NCBI RefSeq assembly: GCF_028649535.1 | Contig: NZ_JAQSJE010000009.1 | Span: forward strand, 62,001-126,000 | DNA length: 64,000 nt | Source of the DNA: Mannheimia cairinae | GTDB taxonomy: Bacteria; Pseudomonadota; Gammaproteobacteria; Enterobacterales; Pasteurellaceae | Reading direction: 5' to 3' | Part shown: piece after piece, positions 22,733 through 32,577 of the stretch | Position numbering within the stretch: position 1 is the stretch's first letter | Layout: each line of letters begins with the position of its first letter | Notes under the pieces: model-generated | Database searches by the model: none | Told to the model about the DNA's origin: nothing | Seen by the model: only the letters and a program-made list of their open reading frames with translations | Made by a program: the position numbers and the translations under genes

Positions 22733-23221
22733 ATGGTTGATATCACTGATTTTAGAAACGCAATGTCTTTGCTCAGCTCCGCCGTGAATGTTGTAACGAC
22801 TAACGGCGTGGCAGGGCAACACGGATTTACTGCCTCAGCAGTTTGTAGCGTTACAGACACACCAGCAACTCTGCTGGTGTGTATGAATACGGCAACTTAC
22901 ACTTACCAATTTTTTGAGCAAAACAGAGTCTTGGCGGTGAATGTATTGGCAGGCCATCATCAAGATCTTTCTCAAACTTTTGCCTCAAAACTCACTTCTG
23001 AGCAACGTTTTGAAAAAGCAACTTGGCATAGTTTAATAACGAGTTCACCGATTTTAGACGATGCATTGGTCAGTTTTGATTGTGAAATCGAACAGATCCA
23101 GAGGGTAGGAACGCACGGTATTTTTATTTGCCGAGTAGTGGCAATTAAACAGCCCCAGCCGTATTTGCAAAGTGAAGGATTGGTGTACTTTAACCGAGGT
23201 TATCGTCAAGTGGGGATTTAG
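22733..23221 (+). CDS. Flavin reductase family protein
   Basis: 162 residues, starting 15 bases after mesD. FRNAMSLLSSAVNVVTTNGVAGQHGFTASAVCSVTDTPATLLVC is the flavin-binding start of the HpaC/FRP-like flavin reductases, and GTHGIFICRVVAI the typical second block. It would supply reduced FMN or FAD. Because MesX/MesD function has been linked to oxygen, a reduced-flavin donor in the operon makes sense, but this link is inference. Followed by a strong terminator. Confidence 0.8.
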   Translation: MVDITDFRNAMSLLSSAVNVVTTNGVAGQHGFTASAVCSVTDTPATLLVCMNTATYTYQFFEQNRVLAVNVLAGHHQDLSQTFASKLTSEQRFEKATWHSLITSSPILDDALVSFDCEIEQIQRVGTHGIFICRVVAIKQPQPYLQSEGLVYFNRGYRQVGI

Positions 23222-23247
23222 GCTGAGCTCTAATAAATAGAAGGTAC

Positions 23248-23306
23248 AAGCGGTCTATTTTCTTCAGAACTCTACAATATGTTGTGAAAAATAGACCGCT
23301 TTTTTT
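23248..23306. terminator. Uptake-signal pair terminator after the mes operon
   Basis: AAGCGGTCTATTTT (23248-23261) pairs perfectly with AAAATAGACCGCTT (23288-23301), then T6. The stem contains two inverted uptake-signal cores. Confidence 0.8.
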
Positions 23307-23359
23307 GGGTATGAATGAGGACGTTTTTGTCATTGGAGAGGGGAACTTTATAGCATATT

Positions 23360-23710
23360 TCAGCTTTTTTGATTTCCCTCCTCCTCATCAAAAAGAGCTT
23401 TATAGATGTCGTATTTTGACTTTATCGGCACTTTTGCTGGCGGTAGATCTCTCCCATTCATTAACGCCCACTTTTGAGAGCGAGTTAAATTCGGCATTTT
23501 CCATATTTTATAAATCCAATAGCTGCAGAATAGAATAATGATGCCACATATCATTGCAACTATAATATAGTGGCTAATATCAAATACTGTTGCAAGATAT
23601 TGAGAGAGTAAAATTGGTGCTCCACTAAGTAGGAAAAAGAGAATTAACTTTAGTACGAATTTAATGACATCTCCCAAAATACCAAAAAACTCATTAACGT
23701 CTTTAAACAT
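23360..23710 (-). CDS. Small membrane protein of unknown function
   Basis: 116 residues. Two membrane segments (VLKLILFFLLSGAPILLSQYL and YIIVAMICGIIILFCSYWIYK), then a basic, soluble tail with TRSQKWALMNGRDLPPAK. Preceded on the minus strand by AGGAGAAA. No family is recognised. It stands between the mes operon and a toxin-antitoxin pair, in a region that looks accessory. Confidence 0.55.
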   Translation of the reverse strand: MFKDVNEFFGILGDVIKFVLKLILFFLLSGAPILLSQYLATVFDISHYIIVAMICGIIILFCSYWIYKIWKMPNLTRSQKWALMNGRDLPPAKVPIKSKYDIYKALFDEEEGNQKS

Positions 23711-23794
23711 TGTATTTCTCCTAATTCACGAAGCTCTATTTCACAAATGTATATTAGGGAATTTTAAATTTCAAGTGGTTATATTTTATAATAA

Positions 23795-24064
23795 TTATCC
23801 AAATAATTCAGAGTGAGAACCTAAACGAACTAAGTGGAGCAAGTTATCTTCAATTTTATAAATTAAGACAAGATCGGGTTTAATATGGCAATCTCGAAAT
23901 CCTTGCCATTGACCTTGTAATGGATGATCTTTATATTTCTCTACTAAAGGTAATTGATGTATTAGGCAATACATTACTTCCACATATTCCGTACTCCCCA
24001 CCAATTCTGTAGCAATCTTTTTAAAGTCCCTTTTATAAGCATTTGTTGGAGAAATATGTAGCAT
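23795..24064 (-). CDS. yafQ: YafQ-type mRNA interferase toxin
   Basis: 89 residues. The second half (YKDHPLQGQWQGFRDCHIKPDLVLIYKI, LGSHSELFG) agrees with E. coli YafQ position by position, including the histidines and Asp of the RNase centre and the final His. YafQ cleaves mRNA on the ribosome. It lies two bases after its antitoxin gene, typical for the dinJ-yafQ order. Complete and uninterrupted. Confidence 0.85.
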   Translation of the reverse strand: MLHISPTNAYKRDFKKIATELVGSTEYVEVMYCLIHQLPLVEKYKDHPLQGQWQGFRDCHIKPDLVLIYKIEDNLLHLVRLGSHSELFG

Positions 24065-24066
24065 TT

Positions 24067-24333
24067 TTACTCCTCTGACATTGCTTTATGGAAATCTTCC
24101 AATGAAGAATAAACTTCATTTTTGCCAGACATAGCTTCTTTCATTGCAAGTTGTGTTTCAAGATTAGGCTGATAATTCAAACTTAGCGGGATTGTTTTTG
24201 TATTAGCAATTTCAGTAAGAAACATATTAAACACTTGAGACGGAGTCATACCATAACTTTTAATTACATCAAAAGCGTTATTTTTAACTTCGGCATTTGT
24301 TCTAAAACTAAAAGCATCATTAATAGTGGCCAT
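24067..24333 (-). CDS. dinJ: DinJ/RelB-type antitoxin
   Basis: 88 residues from ATG 24333, eight bases after AGGAG; the upstream GTG (24342) touches the ribosome binding site and is unlikely. The N-terminus is a ribbon-helix-helix (AFSFRTNAEVKNNAFDVIKSYGMTPSQVFNMFLTEIA), as in DinJ/RelB. The C-terminal part binds the toxin. It normally represses its own operon together with the toxin; a matching inverted repeat lies just upstream. Confidence 0.85.
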   Translation of the reverse strand: MATINDAFSFRTNAEVKNNAFDVIKSYGMTPSQVFNMFLTEIANTKTIPLSLNYQPNLETQLAMKEAMSGKNEVYSSLEDFHKAMSEE

Positions 24334-24346
24334 TTTATTCACTCCT

Positions 24347-24394
24347 GTATTTCATTGAAATGCAAATATTCTAATGTGAACTACAATGAAATAC
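24347..24394. promoter_or_regulatory. Inverted repeat operator of the toxin-antitoxin operon
   Basis: GTATTTCATTG (24347-24357) and CAATGAAATAC (24384-24394) are perfect 11-bp inverted arms, 26 bases apart, right in front of the antitoxin gene. TAGAAT between them reads as a -10 box on the minus strand. Binding of the DinJ-type protein is inferred. Confidence 0.65.
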
Positions 24395-24439
24395 AAGGAG
24401 TTTTATTGCTTAGCTAAATAATTTGTTATTTTCCGATAG

Positions 24440-24522
24440 TGTGAGTATTCTTATTCGTGCCAGAACAAGCGGTCTATTTACTTCTAAAATTTACAAAAAT
24501 TTGAGAAAAATTAACCGCTTGT
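24440..24522. repeat. Interspersed repeat copy 1 with uptake-signal pair
   Basis: Positions 24441-24490 (GTGAGTATTCTTATTCGTGC, then an ACAAGCGGT core) resemble 63161-63211 at about four bases in five. ACAAGCGGT (24465-24473) and ACCGCTTGT (24514-24522) are inverted and can form a terminator. The whole stretch 24400-24600 has no gene. Confidence 0.6.
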
Positions 24523-24599
24523 ACTAAAACTAATCTAGCACCAGCGTGGACGCTGACGCTATCGGAGACAATTCAAATAAAGCGTGATGAGTAAAAAGA

Positions 24600-24624
24600 A
24601 AACCGAGCCTAATTTGCTCGGTTT
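24600..24624 (-). terminator. Terminator of serS
   Basis: AACCGAGC (24601-24608) pairs with GCTCGGTT (24616-24623), loop of seven bases. On the minus strand the stem ends in TTTTC. Confidence 0.75.
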
Positions 24625-24650
24625 ATTTTTATCAGAAATATAATTTGGTT

Positions 24651-26155
<1,505 letters not shown>

Positions 26156-26157
<2 letters not shown>

Positions 26158-26635
26158 AGCCACGATTTGCATTTTTCATAATACGGCTTTTCGCAACTTG
26201 CCACTCACGGTCTTTAATATCTTCACGTTTGTCGTGCAGTTTTTTACCTTTGGCTAAGCCGATTTTTACTTTTGCCCACGCATTTTTCCAATACATTGCG
26301 GTGGCGACAATGGTAAAGCCTTCACGGTTCACTTTGCCGAATAGCGAATCTAATTCTCGCTTATTTAACAAAAGTTTACGAGTGCGAGTAGGGTCGGACA
26401 CAATATGCGTAGAAGCCATATTTAGCGGGGTAATCATCGCCCCGAATAAAAAAGCTTCGCCGTTGCGGAAAATCACATAGCTATCGCTAATATTCGCTTT
26501 ACCTGCACGTAGGGCTTTTACTTCCCAGCCTTGTAGCTCAAGACCGGCTTCAATTTCATCTTCAATAAAATATTCGTGGCGGGCACGTTTATTTAACGCA
26601 ATCGTATTAGATGCGACTTTTGGTTTTTTTGCCAT
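26156..26635 (-). CDS. smpB: SsrA-binding protein SmpB
   Basis: 159 residues. [29 protein letters not shown] and the basic tail ([22 protein letters not shown]) are the SmpB signature. It binds tmRNA and brings it to stalled ribosomes. The tmRNA gene itself was not seen in the window. The stop sits on the edge of the inverted repeat that separates it from serS. Confidence 0.97.
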
Positions 26636-26718
26636 AATTTTTAAAAATGTAATAAATATTCGCTAAATTCTACCTTAAACTCGCTAAACAGTGAACAATG
26701 AAAGCGTTGAAATCCTTG

Positions 26719-26774
26719 CAAGCGGTTAAATTTCTGGATATTTTTGCAAAATTATCGTTAAAAACGACCGCTTG
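26719..26774. terminator. Uptake-signal pair between smpB and ycjX
   Basis: CAAGCGGT (26719-26726) and ACCGCTTG (26767-26774) are inverted; an imperfect stem, located between the end of ycjX and the start of smpB. Probably the ycjX terminator. Confidence 0.55.
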
Positions 26775-26775
26775 C

Positions 26776-28185
26776 TTACTCAAACATATCGGCTAACAAA
26801 AATTGTAGCACCGAATCCATTCGTAAATGAGGAATTGCTTGGTCATATTCAAGCGGTTTTGGCTCAAATTGGTCGAATTCAAAACGGTTAAATTGCCAGT
26901 AATTTTTATCCGGCAGGCGATTTGGTACAGAACCAGGGTAGAGCGTAACCTGTTTTTTGTCGCTTGAACGAACACCACGAATGGCTTTTATTGTTTTACC
27001 CTCTTGAGTAACGGTTACGGAATCAGTTGCTTTTATTGCAGAAATGGCAAGATAACCCGTTTCAATCCCCTCAAATTCAGCGTGGCGACCGCCTTCTTGC
27101 ACCAGTTGTCGCATAAGACTTTCTAAGTTAGGGAGTTGATCGCTACTGATATGATCTGCTTTGGTGGCAATAAAGAGTAACTTATCAATATTCGATGAAA
27201 ACAGACGGTGGAATAGCGAGCGATTACCATAATGGAAATGCTTGAATAATTGTTGCAAGCCAAGTTTCATTTCCATAAATTCATTATGGCCGTAATTTAA
27301 CGGTGTTAGGCAGTCTGAAAGGATCACTTGGCGGTCGAACTGTGAAAAATAGTCTTCATAAAATGGTTTCACAATTTTTTGCTGATAGTGCTGATAGCGT
27401 TTTTTAAGGGTGTGAAAAGTGCTGTTTTTATCGCTTTTTTCTAAGCGTTCCCACTCGACATCACTCACATCAATCAATGGAAAGAATTGGAAAACAGGAG
27501 CACCTTTGGCATTTTCTGTAGGCAATACAAAGCGACCAGGCTGGATATATTGCATTCCTCTAGCTTTACATTCTTGTAAGTAAGCGGTGTATTGTTCGCT
27601 TAATTCAGCCAATAGATTTTCATCTGTTTTTGCAAAAAGATCGATTTTTTTAACCGCTTGTAACCAGCGTTGGGCTAATTCCGCTCGTTCATCTCTATGC
27701 ACCTCTTGCTGGGTTTTTGACCACTCTTTAAAGGAAAGCGAAAGCAGGGGCAAATCTAACAACCATTCGCCGGGGTAGTCGAAAATATCTAAATAGAGTG
27801 TACCGGTTTCTTTCAAATGACGAAGTAACGAATGCTGACGTTGGTAGCGAATCGCCAGGCGGATTTCACTAATACCAGTGGTGGAATCCGGCCAGCGAGG
27901 AGGCTGTTGTTCCAAACATTGACGATTTTTATCATATTCAAAACGAGGTATGGTTAAATCGCCTTGTTCCACTCGTTTGACGGAAAGAATTTGCCCGTTT
28001 CGAGCAGGGGCAAAAAGGTTTAAATGCGGATTTCCTTCTTTGCTAATATGCAAAAGCTGATCCACAAGGCTGGTAATAAACGCGGTTTTGCCACTACGGC
28101 TTAATCCTGTAACCGCAAGGCGTAAATGATTATCTAACCCACGTTGAACAAAGTTATTGAGTTTGTGCTGAATTTTTGAAAACAT
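26776..28185 (-). CDS. ycjX: YcjX-family P-loop NTPase (DUF463)
   Basis: 469 residues, family length. Walker A is GLSRSGKTAF near residue 28, and YLDIFDYPGEWLLDLPLL near 130 is the conserved DUF463 block. In enterobacteria it is encoded with ycjF in the stress-linked phage-shock region; its function is not established. Here it stands alone on the minus strand, without ycjF. Divergent from the CYTH gene at 28246. Confidence 0.9.
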   Translation of the reverse strand: MFSKIQHKLNNFVQRGLDNHLRLAVTGLSRSGKTAFITSLVDQLLHISKEGNPHLNLFAPARNGQILSVKRVEQGDLTIPRFEYDKNRQCLEQQPPRWPDSTTGISEIRLAIRYQRQHSLLRHLKETGTLYLDIFDYPGEWLLDLPLLSLSFKEWSKTQQEVHRDERAELAQRWLQAVKKIDLFAKTDENLLAELSEQYTAYLQECKARGMQYIQPGRFVLPTENAKGAPVFQFFPLIDVSDVEWERLEKSDKNSTFHTLKKRYQHYQQKIVKPFYEDYFSQFDRQVILSDCLTPLNYGHNEFMEMKLGLQQLFKHFHYGNRSLFHRLFSSNIDKLLFIATKADHISSDQLPNLESLMRQLVQEGGRHAEFEGIETGYLAISAIKATDSVTVTQEGKTIKAIRGVRSSDKKQVTLYPGSVPNRLPDKNYWQFNRFEFDQFEPKPLEYDQAIPHLRMDSVLQFLLADMFE

Positions 28186-28245
28186 TTTGCAAAATTTATT
28201 GGTAAAATAACCGCTTGATTATACAACGTTGCGAGGTGGTGTGAA

Positions 28246-29094
28246 ATGGAAAACAAACAACAGGCGGAAATAGAACTCAAAATTATGCTCGATCAGCAAA
28301 ATATCCCCCTGGTGGAAAATTGGCTGAATAATATAAAGGATTTTACCCTGTTAGCCCATAAAACCAATGTGCTAGGCAATGCCTATTACGACACACCGGA
28401 GCAATTGTTTGCCCAGCAAAAAATGGGGCTACGAGTGCGAAGCCAGAATAATCAGTTTGAAATCACCCTTAAAACAAAAGGCGAAATTGTGGGAGGATTG
28501 CATATTCGCCCAGAATATAATTTAGAGCTACCTAATAACCAACCCGATTTTATGGCATTAGTAGCAAAATATAATTTGCCATTTGAAAATGCCGAAGAGA
28601 TTGCCCAACATTTGCAACCTACCTTTAGCACCAATTTCACTCGCCAAACGTGGTTAATAAAAGTTGATAATGCAGAGATTGAAGTCGCCTTAGATCAAGG
28701 GCTAATTAAAAATGCCTATGGCGAAGAACCGATTTGTGAATTGGAATTTGAAATCAAACAGGGCAGTTTAGCCGATTTATTTACATTAGTTGAGGCAATG
28801 CCAAAGGCTGACGGAATGTGGCTAAGTGGCTTAAGTAAGGCTCAACGAGGCTATTTAGTCGGGCAAGCGGTTAAATTTGAGCAAGAAATTGCAAAAGCAT
28901 TACAAGGTGAAGATAGTTATTTGTTAGAGCAGAAATTGGCGGATTTTATTCGAGTAGCTAATGAAAATAAGGGCGTATTAGAGCGTTTTGAACGATTAAC
29001 TTGCCAGCAATTTAGTTCTTGGGATGAGGCGAGAAATTTTGCTAAAAGCAAAAATTACTTAATTTCAAATTTAGCACATATCAGAACAATGTAA
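28246..29094 (+). CDS. CYTH-domain protein, probable inorganic triphosphatase
   Basis: 282 residues. The N-terminal EIELKIML is the ExExK signature of CYTH enzymes, followed by NVLGNAYYDTPEQL, MGLRVRSQ and FEITLKTKG, whose charged side chains line the tunnel that binds triphosphate and metal. It resembles the CYTH half of YgiF but is much shorter (YgiF ~430 residues) because the CHAD half is missing or reduced to a short helical tail. Cytoplasmic tripolyphosphatase is the likely activity. Confidence 0.8.
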   Translation: MENKQQAEIELKIMLDQQNIPLVENWLNNIKDFTLLAHKTNVLGNAYYDTPEQLFAQQKMGLRVRSQNNQFEITLKTKGEIVGGLHIRPEYNLELPNNQPDFMALVAKYNLPFENAEEIAQHLQPTFSTNFTRQTWLIKVDNAEIEVALDQGLIKNAYGEEPICELEFEIKQGSLADLFTLVEAMPKADGMWLSGLSKAQRGYLVGQAVKFEQEIAKALQGEDSYLLEQKLADFIRVANENKGVLERFERLTCQQFSSWDEARNFAKSKNYLISNLAHIRTM

Positions 29095-29098
29095 CGTG

Positions 29099-29128
29099 AT
29101 AAAGCCACAGTATATTCTGTGGCTTTAT
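29099..29128. terminator. Bidirectional terminator
   Basis: ATAAAGCCACAG (29099-29110) pairs perfectly with CTGTGGCTTTAT (29117-29128) across TATATT. It serves both the CYTH gene and the convergent gene at 29145. Confidence 0.85.
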
Positions 29129-29144
29129 CCATATTAAGTTATTG

Positions 29145-29621
29145 TTATTTCACAATTTCAAATTCTAACCCTTTGAAAATAATATCGTTAATTTGGATTT
29201 CCATTTGGTATTTGCCGATAGGATCGGTTTTATCAAAATCCCAACAACGGTTTAAATTTTCTGTATTTACATTAGTGATTTCTGAAACAATAGTATGCTG
29301 TTTTTTATCTGCAGAAGAATCTACTTTAGAGCCTTCAGATATAATTTTTAGCACATCTGGAGCATAGAAAGCTTCTGCAATAGTTACTTTATTTTGTAAA
29401 GGCACATTGATACTGCTCCAGCATAATCTGTTTTGCTTTTTGCTAATAGAAAGCGTATTGCCAGAAATTGGTTTTGCTACTTTTGTACTAGTATCAAATA
29501 CGTGTAGCCCAACAGTTGGTTTACCATCGAAAGGTTTAGGTTCATTCGCTTTTTTCTCTGCTGCCGCTAAACTATAATTTGCGGTAAGGGCGAGTATAAG
29601 TGCTACATATAATTTATTCAT
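29145..29621 (-). CDS. Periplasmic protein of unknown function
   Basis: 158 residues with a signal peptide ([24 protein letters not shown]). Two Cys (NRLCWSSI and [10 protein letters not shown]) may form a disulfide. The body is beta-rich ([22 protein letters not shown]). I do not recognise the family; it looks like a Pasteurellaceae-specific envelope protein. Its ATG overlaps the stop of yoaH (ATGA), so the two are cotranslated. Confidence 0.6.
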   Translation of the reverse strand: MNKLYVALILALTANYSLAAAEKKANEPKPFDGKPTVGLHVFDTSTKVAKPISGNTLSISKKQNRLCWSSINVPLQNKVTIAEAFYAPDVLKIISEGSKVDSSADKKQHTIVSEITNVNTENLNRCWDFDKTDPIGKYQMEIQINDIIFKGLEFEIVK

Positions 29622-29776
29622 TGAGTATTCTCCGAATGTTGGTGTTTTTCACGTAATTTATTCGCAATAATTTGAATGGCTTCGCCGGCACTAATGCCTT
29701 GAGCCATTAGCTTTTGAATTTCTTCAACCGCTTCTTGTTGTTGTTCGTGTGTAAGTGATAAAAGGGAATTATCCAT
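29618..29776 (-). CDS. yoaH: YoaH family protein (UPF0181)
   Basis: 52 residues, too short for most gene finders. [20 protein letters not shown] and [17 protein letters not shown] match E. coli YoaH closely. Function unknown; a small helical cytoplasmic protein. Its stop overlaps the start of the periplasmic protein gene by four bases, and it lies 17 bases after truC on the same strand, so truC, yoaH and that gene may be one operon. Confidence 0.85.
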   Translation of the reverse strand: MDNSLLSLTHEQQQEAVEEIQKLMAQGISAGEAIQIIANKLREKHQHSENTQ

Positions 29777-29793
29777 ATAACTTGCCTTTGTGT

Positions 29794-30525
29794 CTAATAA
29801 AATTGGGTAAAGTTCCAGTCAAAAAATGTAAAGAGTTGCTGCCATTGCTCATCAAGCGGTGCAATTATTTCTATTTTTTGCAAGGTTATTGGGTGAATAA
29901 AACTTAATGTACGAGAATGTAACATTAAACGATCCACGCCAGATTTTTCCGTTAAAGCTCGATTTTGATGTAAATCGCCATATTTGGTGTCGCCCATAAT
30001 CGGGTGAAATAAATGTTTCATATGACGGCGAAGTTGGTGTTTTCGCCCTGTTTTAGGCTGTAATGCCACTAAACTATAGCGAGCGGTTTGATGCTTGCCT
30101 GCAGGATATGGCATTTCAACAGTGGCTAAACCTTGATAATCGGTAATTGCTTCTTGTGGTTCTTTCGGTTGAGAAAATTTATCTGCAATTTTATCTAAGA
30201 TAACCTTAAGCGGGTAATCAATACGATCTTCTCCTTGCAGATAGCCACGTACAACCGCTAAATAGCTTTTTTGCACTTGGTGTTGTTCAAATTGCTCACT
30301 TATTATACGAGCCATTTCACTATTTAATGCAAAAAGCAACACACCGGAAGTTGGGCGATCCAGCCGATGAATAGGGAATACGTGCTGACCGATTTGATCT
30401 CGTAAGGTTTGCATCGCAAACACGGTTTCGTGTTTATCCAGCCAAGAGCGATGAACCAACATTCCAGCTGGTTTGTTAATGGCAATAAGCTCATCGTCTT
30501 GGTATAAAATATCCAGTTCCATCAA
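29794..30525 (-). CDS. truC: tRNA pseudouridine-65 synthase TruC
   Basis: 243 residues. The motif [15 protein letters not shown] carries the catalytic Asp of the RluA/TruC family, and [12 protein letters not shown] is the second conserved block. It makes pseudouridine 65 in tRNA-Ile and tRNA-Asp. Overlaps the yqcC stop by four bases, the same gene order as in E. coli (yqcC-truC). Confidence 0.92.
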   Translation of the reverse strand: MMELDILYQDDELIAINKPAGMLVHRSWLDKHETVFAMQTLRDQIGQHVFPIHRLDRPTSGVLLFALNSEMARIISEQFEQHQVQKSYLAVVRGYLQGEDRIDYPLKVILDKIADKFSQPKEPQEAITDYQGLATVEMPYPAGKHQTARYSLVALQPKTGRKHQLRRHMKHLFHPIMGDTKYGDLHQNRALTEKSGVDRLMLHSRTLSFIHPITLQKIEIIAPLDEQWQQLFTFFDWNFTQFY

Positions 30526-30833
30526 TCTTTTAATAAGGTTTCTAATTTTAATAACGGCTCAGAAATCGCCACTAAATAGCTTTCATTTTTAAGTGCCTCT
30601 TCCAAATAAGGGGTAATGGCAAAATTACGTGGTAAATCGGCATTAGCCTCTAAAATAGCCTCCATTCTTGGAATGAAAATCCACTGCAACCACTGGGTTG
30701 GTGTTAAGGTTTCCATACAAAAAGGCTGTGGGTTCGCCATTGCTTCTAAGCTTGGTGGAGTGTTTTCCCAAAGCTGATGAATGTGCATTACGATTTTTAA
30801 ATCGGATAAATGTTGTTTAACTGTGGCTTTCAT
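30522..30833 (-). CDS. yqcC: YqcC family protein (DUF446)
   Basis: 103 residues. The pattern LWENTPPSLEAMANPQPFCMETLTPTQWLQWIFIPRM is the DUF446 signature. All helical, cytoplasmic, function unknown. It is translationally coupled to truC, which suggests a link to tRNA modification. Confidence 0.9.
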   Translation of the reverse strand: MKATVKQHLSDLKIVMHIHQLWENTPPSLEAMANPQPFCMETLTPTQWLQWIFIPRMEAILEANADLPRNFAITPYLEEALKNESYLVAISEPLLKLETLLKD

Positions 30834-30932
30834 TTCAGTTTCGTCTTGTTAAATTCTGTTTTTTCAGGTAAAACTATGCCTGAATAAAGGTGCGATTTTA
30901 CCACCCAATCTTATTTCTCTCTAGGAATTTAT

Positions 30933-32357
30933 ATGCAAAACATCGTGAAAGACAGCCAACCGACCATTCTACAAAAAATCGTATTAGATAAAGCGAGTTG
31001 GGTGGAGCAAAAACAAGCGGATTTCCCACTTAGCGAATTTCAACACAAAATTGTAAAAAGCGATCGAGATTTTTACCAAGCCCTAGCCAAAGGAACTCAT
31101 CAAGAACCGGCTTATATTTTAGAGTGTAAAAAAGCCTCTCCCTCTAAAGGCTTAATTCGTGCGGAATTTGATTTAGATGCCATCGCTCAGGTTTATAAAA
31201 ATTATGCAACGGTGATTTCCGTTTTAACCGATGAACAATATTTCCAAGGGGATTTTGCTTATATCGAACAAGTGAAACGCCAAACCAGCCAGCCGATTTT
31301 ATGTAAAGATTTTATGATTTCGCCTTATCAGGTTTATTTGGCTCGTTTTTATAATGCTGATGCGATTTTGTTAATGTTATCGGTGGTGGATGATGACACT
31401 TACCGTGAACTTGCAACCCTTGCTCATTCATTGGGAATGGGTGTACTAACCGAAACCAGCACCGAAGAAGAATTTGAGCGAGCATTAGCGTTAGGGGCGA
31501 AAGTAATTGGGGTAAATAACCGTGATTTACACACTTTAACCATTGATATGAAGCGTATTGTGCGATTGGTGGAAAAATACCAAGCACAGATTCCAGCTGA
31601 TGTTTGCTTAATTTCAGAATCGGGCATCAATGATCATCTACAAGTGAAAAAAATCAAACCTTATGCTCACGCTTTTTTAATCGGCAGTAGCTTAATGGGG
31701 AGTGCTGATCTCAATAATGCGGTGCGTTCGGTCATTTTCGGCGAAAATAAAGTGTGTGGCTTAACTCGTGTGCAAGATGTGCAAGCCGTTTATGCTCAAG
31801 GGGCATTATATGGCGGATTAATTTTTGCCGAAGGTTCGCCTCGCCAGCTTTCATTACGTCAAGCTCAAGAATTAGTTGTGAATGCTCCTTTGCGATATGT
31901 TGGGGTTTTCCAAAATCAAGCGGTTGAATTTGTGGAGAAAATTGCAAAACAGTTAGAGCTTTTTGCGGTGCAATTACACGGTGCGGAAGATGAAGCATAT
32001 ATTGCAGAACTTTCAGCAAAATTAGGCGATAAAACGCAAATTTGGAAAGCGTTATCGGTTGATGTTGAAGCAACGCAGTTTGAGTTTAACGATAATGCAA
32101 ATATTGCTCGCTATGTGTTGGATAGCAAAGTCGGTTCACAACAAGGTGGAACAGGTAAGGCTTTTGATTGGTCGCTGATTCCCGAAACGTTAAAACAAAA
32201 AGCGTTATTAGCTGGCGGAATTTCGGCTGAGAATATTGAAACGGCTTTAGCACAAGGTTGTTTAGGGTTAGATCTAAATTCCGGTGTGGAAAGTAGCAAA
32301 GGTGTAAAAGATTTAGCAAAATTAACCGCTTGTTTTACACAAATTCGCCAAGCCTAG
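30933..32357 (+). CDS. trpCF: Bifunctional indole-3-glycerol phosphate synthase / phosphoribosylanthranilate isomerase
   Basis: 474 residues. The N-terminal half is TrpC ([39 protein letters not shown]), and the C-terminal half from about residue 275 is TrpF ([31 protein letters not shown]). It performs two consecutive steps of tryptophan synthesis. It stands alone here, without trpB/trpA or trpD. No trp attenuator or leader peptide with tandem Trp codons is visible in the 100 bases upstream. Confidence 0.96.
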   Translation: MQNIVKDSQPTILQKIVLDKASWVEQKQADFPLSEFQHKIVKSDRDFYQALAKGTHQEPAYILECKKASPSKGLIRAEFDLDAIAQVYKNYATVISVLTDEQYFQGDFAYIEQVKRQTSQPILCKDFMISPYQVYLARFYNADAILLMLSVVDDDTYRELATLAHSLGMGVLTETSTEEEFERALALGAKVIGVNNRDLHTLTIDMKRIVRLVEKYQAQIPADVCLISESGINDHLQVKKIKPYAHAFLIGSSLMGSADLNNAVRSVIFGENKVCGLTRVQDVQAVYAQGALYGGLIFAEGSPRQLSLRQAQELVVNAPLRYVGVFQNQAVEFVEKIAKQLELFAVQLHGAEDEAYIAELSAKLGDKTQIWKALSVDVEATQFEFNDNANIARYVLDSKVGSQQGGTGKAFDWSLIPETLKQKALLAGGISAENIETALAQGCLGLDLNSGVESSKGVKDLAKLTACFTQIRQA

Positions 32358-32430
32358 TTTTTCAAAGCAAATTTATGCTAGAATGAAAATGTTTTAAACA
32401 ATATTTAATAACAAAAATGAGGATAACACT

Positions 32431-32511
32431 ATGGGTACTTTTGGCTATTCAATGTTAGCAGTTGTGGGTTCATTAGGTATGATCGTACTTTTTGCTTACA
32501 ATATTTTCTAA
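32431..32511 (+). CDS. 26-residue membrane protein
   Basis: ATG 32431 preceded by GAGGATAAC. The product (MGTFGYSMLAVVGSLGMIVL plus FAYNIF) is one membrane helix with almost nothing else. It has its own signals: TATGCTAGAAT upstream at about 32377 (extended -10) and a terminator at 32532-32560. This makes it a separate transcription unit, not an ORF by chance. The family is not recognised; small single-helix proteins of this size often attach to respiratory or transport complexes. Confidence 0.6.
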   Translation: MGTFGYSMLAVVGSLGMIVLFAYNIF

Positions 32512-32531
32512 TATTTAGTTATTACTTAAAG

Positions 32532-32560
32532 CACGGGAAATCGTTGATTTTCCGTGTTTT
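32532..32560 (+). terminator. Terminator after the 26-residue gene
   Basis: CACGGGAAATC (32532-32542) pairs with GATTTTCCGTG (32546-32556) through an 11-bp stem with one G-T pair, then TTTT. Confidence 0.85.
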
Positions 32561-32577
32561 GTTTTTAGGGTTCTACA

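Noticed and set aside
30840-30932. Tryptophan attenuator before trpCF
   Set aside because: No leader peptide with consecutive Trp codons and no terminator/antiterminator pair could be made out.
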